DNA of 64,000 bases from Ehretia macrophylla. Lineage: Eukaryota; Streptophyta; Magnoliopsida; Boraginales; Ehretiaceae. Below, piece after piece: positions 45,438 to 56,700 of this stretch (position 1 is its first letter; each line of letters begins with the position of its first letter). Where the stretch lies: positions 30,323,732-30,387,731 of the forward strand of contig CM075775.1 of the NCBI GenBank assembly GCA_037974665.1. Reading direction: 5' to 3'. The notes beneath the pieces are model-generated. The model was not told the DNA's origin, did not search any database, and saw nothing but the letters and a program-made list of their open reading frames with translations. The position numbers and the translations under genes were made by a program.

Positions 45438-46164
45438 GTCATACTAGAATTAACAAACTTAGCATAAAGATTCAAACTTTATTCAATTTACACAAATTTA
45501 ACAAAGTTTCTCAATGATTCTCCAAAGAATTGATAGAATTCTAAGAATTGATAAATACAAAATCCAAGTACGCTTACTTTCTCATAATCAAGTATTGCAT
45601 GCTCCCACATGGGAGCTAATTTAAATCTTATTTTCCGCTTGTTAGAAGTAGATTGAGATCAGAGAGAAAACTGAAAAAATTACATCATAAAAGAAGGGAA
45701 TCTAATGTTGTTCCATTTCATGTGTGTGTTCTGTCATTTGATCCATATACAAGGGCAGAGTCATTCACAAGCTAACGGAGGTTGCAATTCCTACTAATCT
45801 CAATAACACAACCATTAAAGAGTGAGTTGGGGTACCATTGTGTGAAAATGTATGTTTTTAAATTTAAAAATCAGTTTAGCCTCCACCGGAAAAAGTAATC
45901 AATATATACGAGTACTAAATTGAGTCTTTTCAGTCATAACTGAACAATAATCCTAGATTCACCTCCCCTTATCTGTATGCAGTGAAGTACATCCATCTCC
46001 GACCAAGATTGTTTTAAAAGATTTTGCAACTTGAGAGACGACAAAAAAGTCTCTTTATATATACAATCATAAAAAGTCATACTAGAATTAACAAACTAAG
46101 CATAAAGATTCAAACTTTATTCAATTTACACAAATTTAACAAAGTTTCTCAATGATTCTCCAAA
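45438..46164 (+). repeat. 89-bp direct repeats in the loop of element 2
   Basis: Copies at 45,438-45,526 and 46,076-46,164, starting GTCATACTAGAATTAAC and nearly identical, 638 bp apart. This suggests a partial tandem duplication inside the element. Confidence 0.75.
45750..45971. mobile_element. decayed hAT-type MITE
   Basis: It starts CAAGGGCAGAGTCA and ends with the complement of TAAGGGGAGGTGAATC. The flanking 8-mers match only in part, as expected of an old copy. Confidence 0.45.
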
Positions 46165-46537
46165 ATTTTAAGAATTATTTATATATATATATATACCCAC
46201 ACATGTATATGATTGTATATATATGGTAGACAAGGACTGGAGAAGAAGACAAAGAAGAGTTGAAGGAGAACTGAAGAAATTTTGGTTTTCGTTGAAAAAC
46301 TGTTTGGAGTATGATATCGTGGAAGAAATAAGGAAATATTTTTTTTTTTGCTAGGCAAAAGAAGGAAAGATTTAGGAAAATATTAATTAAGAGAGAAAAA
46401 AATAAAAAAAGAAAGAGAAAAAAATAATTTAGTTGGTATGCTATGTAGGATGTGATAAAACGGTGATGAGAAAATGGGTGATTTATAGCAAGGTGATAAT
46501 TAGGTGATAAAAAAAATGTGATATCTAGCATTATTCT

Positions 46538-48022
46538 AATAAGAATTAGTAGTTGTAAAATTGGACCCTGAATTTCACTTCAAACTTCAACTAAAATAAG
46601 TACAACAAATCATTTTTTAACAATTTAAATTTTAAAACGAGTTAGTAATTCAATATGATATTGGTACAAAAAATTCCTAGGTTCGAAATTATATTTGAAT
46701 AAGGCTCAATCAAAAAATACTGTACAAAAAAAAATAAAAATCCTAGGTTCGAAATTATATCTCATTAGACGAGGTTGACATTGTCCAAAAAATACTGTAC
46801 AAAAAAAAAAATCTCAACCCCCAATATTAAATTTTTGGCTCTACCCCTGTTCGTCAAAATGGTAAAAAGACTACCGTTTTAAATATTCTACCCCAATGTC
46901 AGTTTCTTCTCTCTGACCTTTTTGCTCTTTTATTTATTAATTAATTTTTGGTTGTATTTGGTGAAAATTGAGAGGATATTTATTTAACTATGTAACCGAT
47001 CGGGCTTTTTCAATGTTAGTACTACCAATTTATTTAAAGCCTATAAACTTTAGATCGAGTTTTTGTTTTAGTTTAGTTGTTGTATTGGTAGTACATTTTT
47101 GTTCTTTTAATTATTGATTTGAAATGAATGTATTTATTTATTTATTTATTTTTTTTAAAATAGCACTACCAATTTGTCAAATGCTAGTACTCAATTTGTT
47201 AAATGAGCAACCACGTGAAAGTTAAAGCTCCTTATGTATTCGGGCTATATAACATTTCTTTCATCATCAATAGCACGCAAATTCATCTTAAATCTTATAC
47301 TAATTATTAGAAGAAACTCAGAAGAATCATCAAGAAGGAGCAAATTTCATCTTGAATCTTATACCGAGTATTAGAAGAAACACTGGAAAAGACTCGTCAA
47401 GTTATTGAATAATTGTGATCACAAAAAAAAAGAAAAAAAAGAAAAAAAAAACTTCAAGTTAAAGCTTGTCTTGCATGTATGTATTAGAATGGTGTGGCAA
47501 GAAATATCTTAAATTCATATTTCGTGCCTTATCTTCTAAACTTTAATAAGGACTTGCCCATTAGAGAATTCAGTTGTCACACATAAATAAATTAGAACAT
47601 TAAAAGTCACTATATAAGATTTTGGATTACCCCGTCTAGTATCAATCGGTTTTAAGATGAAACCTTTTTGTTTTAACATGATATCAAAATTGGGCTTTGG
47701 TCTTATGTTATTTATCAACGTTCGACCCGTTCATATTTCAAGCGTTGCGTTTTAACTACTTATTACATATCAACTTTTAATTTTACTTCTCTTGTAGCGC
47801 ATCATTCGTTAATTGCGCATTCAATAATTGACTTTGGTGTACAGCTCTTCCAAATTCACTGCTTCTTTGACCACATCAATCAATTAATCTCTTATACCAC
47901 GTCATTTGTTAATTACGCCATCAATAATTGATTTTGGTATGCAACTCTTCCAAAATTATTATTTTTTAACCACGTCAATTAGTTAATCATGATCACACGT
48001 GAAGAAGGTATTAGAATATCTA
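46538..48022. other. intergenic with possible SINE and local duplications
   Basis: Around 46,670-46,812 the string TCCTAGGTTCGAAATTATAT (a B-box-like core) plus a poly(A)-type tail occurs twice in tandem, a possible decayed SINE. Two further local duplications are seen: about 60 bp at 47,280-47,400 (CATCTTAAATCTTATAC) and about 110 bp at 47,800-47,965 (TCAATAATTGACTTTGG). No gene is seen. Confidence 0.45.
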
Positions 48023-50074
48023 AGAGCCTATTTGGAAGTGTTCTTATTTTTTTGTTTTCTAAAACAGTTTCTCATAACAATTTTCAAAAATAATTTTTAA
48101 AAATAAAAAACAAAAATTTTGTTTGCATACAAATATTTTTTAAATAAATTTTTAAGATTAACATACCTTTAAAATTACATACACACACAAACACACACTC
48201 ACACTCACACACATACTCACATACATACAAACACACTTACACACACATACACACTCACACATACACACACACACATATACACACTTACACATACACATAC
48301 ACACATACACTCACACACACCTACATACACATACACTCACACATTAACCCATACACAAACACACACTCACACACACACACACTCATACACACACACACAC
48401 ACTCACACACACACTTATACACACACACACACACACACTCACTCAGACACACATACACAAATATATATTCATACTTATACACACTCACACACACATACAT
48501 ATACTTATACATACTCATACATACACACAGTTATACATACACACACATACACATATATTCTCACACACACATACATACATACACACACTCACACACACAC
48601 TCACATATACCCACATACACATACACTCACACATTAACCCACACACACTTACACACATAAACACACACATACATACACACACTCACACATACACAACGCA
48701 TACACATACACACACACTCACTCACACATATACACACACACTCACACATACACACACACATATATATACTCACACTCACACATATACACACATACATACT
48801 CACATACTCTCACGCACACATACACACATTATCTCATACATATACACCTACACACACACTCACATTACAATTATAGCGGTGTATGTGTATGGAATGTGTG
48901 TATGAGAGTGAGAAAGTGTGAGTATATGTGTGTATGAGTGTGGGTGTGTGTGTGAGAGAGTGTGTGTGTTAGTATGTGTGTGTGAAATAGTGTGTGTATA
49001 AGTGTGTGTGTGTGTATGAGAGAGAGAGTGCGTGTGTGTGTGAGAGAGAGAGAGATATATATCGTATGTGTGTGTGTGTGTATGTTACTCTGTGTGTGTA
49101 TGTTTGTGTGAGTGTGTGTGTGTGTGTGTGTATATGTATGAGAATGTGTATGTATGTGTGTGAATATGTGTGTCTGAGAGAGTGTGTATGTAAGTGTGTG
49201 TATGTGTATGAGAGAGAGAGTGTGTGTATGTGTGTGAGAGAGAGACATAGATCGTATGTGTGTATGTTTGTGTGAGTGTGCGTGTGTGTGTAAGTGTGTG
49301 TGTGTGTGTGTGTGTAAGTGTGCGTATGTGTGAGTGTGAGTGTGAGTGTGAGTGTGTGTGTGTGTGTGTGTATGTGTGTGTGTGTAAGAGATAGTGTGTG
49401 TATGTGAGTATGAGTGTGAGTGTGTGTATGTGTATGAGTGTGTGTGTGAGTGTGTGTGTGTGTGTATATGTATTTGTGTATGTGTATGAGAATGTGTGTG
49501 TATGTATATGTACGAGAATGTGTGTGTGTGTATATATATATGTGTGTGTGTGTTAGTGTGAGTGTGTGTGTGTGTGTATGCGTGAATGTGTGTGTGTAAG
49601 AGAAAGTGTGTGTATGTGAGTGTGAGTGTGAGTATGTGTGTGTGTATGAGTGTGAGTGTACGTGTGTGTGTGTGTATGAGTGTGTGTGTGTGTGTACAAG
49701 TGTGTGTGTGTATGTGTGTGTATATGTGTGTATGAATGTGTGTGTGTGTGTGTGTGTACAAGTGAGTGTGTGTATGTGTGAGTATGAGTGTGTGTGTGTG
49801 AGAGTGTGTGTGTGTGTGTGTGTGTGTGTGCGCACTTTGACTGTTAGCAGTGAGAAAAAAATGTGTTCATGTGTGTCGTTGAGAAGAAGAAAGGAAACGA
49901 AAACACATGAAAACATAAAAAAGTTATTCTTGTTTTTTTATTTTTGAAAACACATTTTCCAGAACAGTTTTTGAAAATAATTTTCGAAAACAACTCATGC
50001 CAAACAAGTTTTTTTATTTTTTTATTTTTGAAAATAAAAAAACTATTTTCGAAAACACTTTCAAATAGTCCCTA
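48023..50074. mobile_element. fold-back element with CA-rich and TG-rich arms
   Basis: The termini GCCTATTTGGAAGTGTT and, as complement, GGACTATTTGAAAGTGTT are inverted copies. Inside, AAAATAATTTT-type arms lead into a CA-rich block (48,180-48,866) and, after a ~20-bp centre, a TG-rich block (48,884-49,830). The strand pair can fold into one very long imperfect hairpin. A decayed 8-bp duplication (AATATCTA against AATAGTCT) is possible but unproven. Frames through it encode only Thr/His or Val/Cys repeats and are not genes. Confidence 0.65.
48180..49830. repeat. CA-rich block facing TG-rich block
   Basis: About 690 bp of interrupted CA repeats, then about 950 bp of interrupted TG repeats. 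A marker TTAACCCA recurs in matching context near 48,344 and 48,635. The string ATCGTATGTGTG recurs near 49,060 and 49,252. Both arms therefore also grew by longer tandem duplications. Confidence 0.9.
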
Positions 50075-50451
50075 ATAGTCTCACATGAATTAATCAAGAC
50101 ATTGAAGACTAATATATAAAATCATAGGGTATTCCACCTAACAACTATTTTATTTAACACCAATTGATAAGGATGAATCATCAATTTTATAATACATCAA
50201 AAACAAAAAAGAAAAAAAAAAGAATTTAGTGTAGGGCCCAAATTTCAAACCGCCCATTGCATGCCCCAAATCTCACCCACCGGTCTCGATCCGACCCCAC
50301 TTGCCCACCCAAAGCAATTTCCTATATTGTTTTCCTTTTTTAATAGTAATTAGTTTTTTTGATTTTCCCTCTCTCATTTAACGGTCAGATATTTTTTATT
50401 TTCACGTCGCAAACAGTTAACGGCGCTGAGAGGGACTGTGAGTAGCTGAAA
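50075..50451 (+). promoter_or_regulatory. 5' flank of KDO transferase gene
   Basis: About 375 bp between the fold-back element and the start codon. It contains poly(A)-rich sequence, a C-rich part (50,268-50,312) and no clear TATA box. Confidence 0.35.
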
Positions 50452-50654
50452 ATGGTTAGTGAAAGAGGCCAAATGTTGTACATGATATCCCGTGCCCTAA
50501 CGTACGGCTTAACGCCGTTAATTAACGTCCACCTACGGTGGCGCAAATTCCGCGGCCTCGAACACCCTCTCCGGTGGCGCGAGCGCCTCGGTCTCCCTTC
50601 CCTCCCTCGTCCCCCTGGCCCACTCTTCTGGTTCCACGCCGTCTCCCTAGGTAT

Positions 50655-50717
<63 letters not shown>

Positions 50718-53700
50718 TTTGTATATATATTCAATTTTTTTTTAATTTTTTTTTTGGGTTAATTAACTAAACTTGCTTTTGAAATGCGTGAAAAGGCGAA
50801 GGAATGGCAGCGATACCAGTGATCAAATGCTGTGTAGAGAGAAGGCCCGACGTAACTGTCTTGATGACGACAACAACGACGTCAGCATTGTGAGTCCACT
50901 TTGTCAACTTTTAAATTTTTTTTTTTTTTAATTTTGTTGTTATTCGAATTTGAATTTTGTGATATTTTGGACATTTGTTGCTGGTCAGTTAATCACTAAT
51001 GTATTAATTGATGTTGGAGACGATTTTAGGATTGCAATGATAGCCAATCATTGAATTTTCGTGATAATGAATGATCTATTCTTTTCGTGACGTAGAAGCT
51101 GACCTGCAATTTTAATAATTTACAATATCTTTTGTACTATATTCATAGTTTAGTGTTTAGTCCAAATCGTTGAAATGCATTATTTCGTATAGAGAGACAG
51201 AGGTGGTCCTAAGATATGGGAAAATTAGAAATCCTTTGTTAGTATTTTAATAACCCATGATATCTTTTGTACCATAATTTTAGTTTAGTGTTTAGTCCAA
51301 ATCGTTGAAATGCATTATTTCGTACGGAGAGCCAGAGGTGGTCCTAAGATACGGGAGAATTAGAAAACCTTTATTAGTATTTTTATTAAGTAGATTTACT
51401 GAAGATTTGGTTATATTTGTGTTGTAGTTAAGTATATCCGATAGGTGGAAGATTATAATTTATCTACGAGGACTAAGTCATGGATATATGATTGACTCAG
51501 ATTGAGGGATAGATATGAAAAGTGATGATGTGGGGCTTCATATATTCTGATTTCTTTTTTATGTAGATTTGAAATGTGGGGTTAAATATTACGTGGTACG
51601 ATGATCTTATGTTTACTTCTATAATAGCCTATCATCCTCATTGGAATTTAAAATGGATTTTCAAGGTCCTGTAATTGTGATCTTGTGATCTTCTTTCTAT
51701 TGACGGTGTGGTCCTGCTTTGGGGGACAAGTCAGAGAGGTATATCTTTCAGGTTGACGGAGAGATATGTATGTACAATTTGTGTAATTATTAACTCTAGG
51801 TGGATGAGTATTTTAAAAGGACTTAAAAGTGGTGTCTGTCGAGGTATTTGTTTCTCTCTGGATTGCTAATTTGGGCGTAAATCAAGAGCATCTTTCAGAA
51901 ACAGGAAACACTTCATGACAAACGGTTTTGCCTCATTGGACTCTTTGCAGATGTTCATCTTTGAGAGTTAACTCGAAGGTTGTTTTATTATTGTAACCAC
52001 CATGAATTAGACTTGAAACTATATCAGATAAAGAGTGAAGATGTCGATGCAAACTCTACAACTTACGAAAGTGGATCATTATTCTGGAATTTTCATCTAT
52101 TTTGGAAATTAACTTCCTTTTATCCATATTTTTTAGACCCTTTCATATAGAATTTAGCTTATAGGTTTCTGTTGTGCATTTTGAATACGACAATGTTGTA
52201 GGTCCTCCATCAAGGAGAGGTCTATTGCTTAGGTTGACTGAAAGATATACTTTGTAGTAACTTCTTCAATGAATTTAAAGGGAGAAAGTATATGTGGAAG
52301 AATAATAAGTTGTGAGTATAAGAGCGTTTTGTTTCCTTCTGTATTAATCCTTTGGTAGCAATCTAAAAGCATCTTTTGAGAGCGAAAACTCTATTTATCA
52401 CAGTGGTCCTGACTCTTTGACAGATCAGAGAGGTTCATCAGTACATGGATGTAACAAATTTTATGAAGATAGAACCAAGAATAAAGCCAGATTAATGTGC
52501 AAGGAACAAGTTGTGAGAAAATGATTTTCTCACATATTAAACCGTAATTATTCACCCTACTTCTCTCTAGACATCATTTAAATTCTCTTATCTTATATCA
52601 GAACTAGTGCGCTCTTTGTCGCTACTTATTGGAGTTAGTGTGTATAGTTCAAAGTTCATACAGTTTGGAATATGTACTATGTTGTTTGTCTATTTCAAAC
52701 TTTCAGCATCCATGGAGCTGCACTTCCTTTCAGTGTCTGGTTGTTAGATATAATTAGAAAGTACAGTGGTCCTCTGTTCAATGACGCACTGCCCATTAAG
52801 TGGACAAGCACATAGTGATGCAGCTTTAGCTTATACATTATACATGCAGCTGAGGCCTTGTCAGATGATATGAAGACACACAATTTATTAATCAAGGATA
52901 TCTTTTTTGTAATGTTTCTTGATAAGTTCTTCTGGGAGGTTTTGTTGAGTTTATATTCATCACGTCTCCTACTAGACCTCTGCAAAAATGCAGGAAGTGA
53001 CATGCTCCTGTAAACAGAGCTAGATCAGCTTAATCCTAACTAATTTAGCATAAGGAATAATTGCTTTATTTCTATGGCCATTTAATTTAAATGTTATCAC
53101 CTGGCATTGTTTTGATAGCATTTACAATTTTCGATGAGAGAAAACTTGTATTTCGTTGCTTGGCTTCCACTATTAGATGTTTCTACCATGTCTGTAGTGT
53201 CACTTGCGCCCTTTATGTGGTTTATGTGGTCCTATTGAATGCACTCTGAGACATTTGCAGAAGGAGGATTTGAGTGAGATCTTATAATGTGGATTCCTGT
53301 ATTAGCCTAATCTTGTATTCAGGCACTTTTGGTTAGTGTTCCTTTTTCTCTCACTGCATTTTGACCGTGCTAACTAGCTGCTCCTTGGAAAACAAAATTT
53401 AATCCCCACCCGGAGGCAGGGGAGCAATGAGGGCAGGGGATTAAGAAGCACCAGCACGTGTCAGTGTCCCAAACATGTCCTACAACGGATGTTTCCAGAC
53501 ACGAGCCCATGTTTCCAGAAACATGCTTGACTGATGTTTGACACACTGAAATTCATGTCATATTTTTTATTTTCTTTCCGCAACTGGACACGGGTATCGT
53601 ATGTGAAGGGCACTCGTATTAGGCGGTCGAAGTCTATTAGAACTGGACTCACAGGGGTCAAAATTTAATTTGCAAAACTTGGTGCTTTAGAGTTCAAAAT

Positions 53701-56700
53701 CAAAAGTCTGTAAAGTCAACAAATAATCCAATAATCTGGAGCTGGAAGCCAGAGAAGGAAAAAGAAAGAAAGTGAGGAAACACTGAAAAAATTGCTTCTC
53801 TCATACCTCCAGCGTTCTGCAAAAGTACTCAATTAGCAAAGAAGAACCACTCGGTGATATGCAACATGTCAGCTTCTTCTCATGAATCATCACTTTCTAT
53901 TCCTTCTAACTCCTGCTTTTCTAGTTTCTGGATTTTCTATGGGGCTCAGTCATCTCTTTGGTTTCACTTTCGATTTCTGTCTCCTGAAGGACATGCATGG
54001 TCACACGATTCGCATGTGGGATTGCAGCCCCATATCAGACCCGTTAGGGAGTTTCTCTCCATTTCACTGTTCCCTTTTGTTTTGATTTGGAGTAGAGTGT
54101 GGTTGGGATGTGTATAATTAATGTTTTGCCTAAAGCCAAGAGACACATAAGTGTTTAAGATACTTGAATTTTGGGGCTTAAGTTGGATGATTTTACACTG
54201 AGGAGAAATAAACAGAAAAAATGGCTGAGTATTGACAATGATCTGATTTTGTTTATTTGGTGGCTTCTACATAAATGTAACAATATATTTTGGATTACAT
54301 TTATATATCAGAATATTATATGTAAAATTATATACACAGACTAGTATGTATAAATTAATTAAACCGTCCACAACGAGTCTTATCCTACTTTTTTAGATAA
54401 TACCATGTCCGCATGCCCATGTTGTGTTGTGTCGTATCAGTCTGTGCCTATTAGGAAGGGGATTGGGGATATATATTAACATGCATTGGATGTCTTATGT
54501 ATGAATACATCATGGCTCTTACATGTTTTGAAGCGGTTACGTGCTATAATGGATAGCGCCTAGTGTTTGATAGTGTGGATAATGTTGTGAAAGAAAGTAA
54601 TTAGAAAAGAATTGGCTGTGGGAGAGACTAGAGGGAAACTAGAAGAGCAATCATATGGAAGTCAGTAGCACAGCAGAAACATGCAGTCATGAATGCATAG
54701 CTATGATAGCACCTTTGACGATATGTGGTTTGACTGTTCAATCTACTTGTAATACAGGGGGATAACTTTTCTGGATGTGAGAAGTGCCTTATAGTTAGTC
54801 TTGCCTGTATTTGATATGAAAGAGGGTAACTCCGGGACAGTGAGATAAAAGATTTACATTTGGTCATTTTTATAATTTGGATATTTACTTTTCCATACAT
54901 ATCATAGAGCATGATAAGCAAACTGACATTGATGTGGAATAAAGTTTTATCACTTTGCTGCTAATTATTTGTAGATCTTTACCGTGAACTGAGGATTAAT
55001 GAGAGAGTATGATTACATGTTATTCCAGTCACTCCATAAGGTGTTGGGCAGCATAAGAATAATTCTTGGATACACTAGATTAGAATCTTATGTTGAAGTT
55101 AAGAAAGAGTTTCAAATGCCAGATGGAGAATATTTCCCAGAAGCTCTTGTTCAAGATTGAAAAGCTTTTGCTTCTACTTATAGTTGAGGTGCTCTAAAAA
55201 TACTAACCTTAGCAAAGTTTCTTGACTCGGTGGTGTTTACGCGATTTCATAAATATGGGCCGAAGTACTTCTCAAAAAAATAAATATGGGCCAAAGTGGG
55301 ATCTTCTTCTCATTTAATTTGCAATGGTAAAGGTTGAATTGTAAACCAATGAACACTTATGAACCATTTCTTCTCCTTTTCCCTATAAGGAGTTTGTCTG
55401 TTTTTCTTTTTCTTTCTTTCTTTATTTTTATTTTTTTCCACTTCTCTTGATTATCACTTCTCTTGCAGCAATGTTATAAAGAACTTGCTACCAGGCAATG
55501 TCATTTATCAGGTACTTACAATTACTGTCGGAATCACATTTTCATTTCCCATTAACCTGTGTTTGTGGTCTTACGACCCTGATTTCTCTAATCTTATCTA
55601 CATTAAAATTGAAGGCCATTGGCTTAAGTATTAGTTTGACAGTTAAATCTTTCTCTTCCCCCCCACCCCCCCCGAAAAAAAAAAAAAAAAAGTTGTGGCA
55701 TAGGGCCGGGTTGCTATTAGATGAAAAAGTGGCTTTCTGATTACATGTAGAAATGAATAACACTCCATATCATTGATGGCTAGAGCTAAACTCGAAGATG
55801 TGGCATTATTGGATGAAATTTGTTGAGAAGACCTTCATTAGTAATAGTAACACTGGCTAAGAATTGTATGAGAACTTTAAGGAGCAAAAACGTCTTGTGC
55901 ACTAATTAGCAGTAACACTCACTGGGATAAAACTGAGAAATGAAACTAGAGATGCTAGCTCTAAGAATGAGTATCACAAAGGCCTTATAAATTTTCTGTT
56001 TCTTTTCGTTGGTTCACAGCATTATCTTCACGTGGATGCCCTGTATAAGCTCAGAGTTCTGCATACAAGTGTTTCTTTCTTTCTGATTTTATCTCCAAGC
56101 TGTAATCCTGTTTTAAATGGCTCATTCTCCCCCTGAAGCATTCATCTGCCCTTCAAATGACAATTTTTTTGGGTGCAATTTTTATGATTGACTGATTACA
56201 CATGAAATACTGGGGTACCTTTTTAGATTACTTAAACTGCTAGGCATTTTTTTCTGACTTGTCTTTATATATCAACCAGTTTGCTCCACTTGATACACCT
56301 GCTGCTGTGGATGCTTTCCTGGGTTATTGGAAGCCAAATGCAATCATGCTGATCGAGAGTGAACTTTGGCCAAACCTCATCATGGGTGCTTCAAGAAACG
56401 GGGTAAGCCAGCTGTTTAATAAAGGCATTGTTCCCATTTTCTGTTGGGGGTCGGATGATCCTGCACTTATATTCTGAGCAACATGTTTGCGTTTTGAGAA
56501 CTTCTTTGAAATTTTTTCCAATGTCACATCATCAGTTAACTTATGACTTCATTCATATAAGCAGATTGCACTGGGATTGCTAAATGCGCGAATGTCTGAA
56601 AAATCTTTCCGTAATTGGTCTCAGCCATTGCTTTTTCCCCTTACATCACTAATGCTATCAAAATTTTCACTGATTGCTCCATTGGTAAGTACTCATATCT

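Larger units (their letters stand above)
45080..46537. mobile_element. fold-back element 2, same family
   Basis: Left terminus GAGTAATGTTATATATCAC and right terminus, as complement, AGAATAATGCTAGATATCAC. The arms, about 330-360 bp, pair over 45,090-45,415 and 46,178-46,530 (for example TTTGTCTTCTTCTCCA against its complement at 46,230-46,250). The loop carries two 89-bp direct repeats, TA microsatellites and a decayed hAT-type MITE. Confidence 0.7.

Noticed and set aside
48871-49916. Long frames of ~300 codons in the CA/TG region
   Set aside because: They encode only Thr-His or Val-Cys repeats forced by the dinucleotide repeat, with no gene structure.
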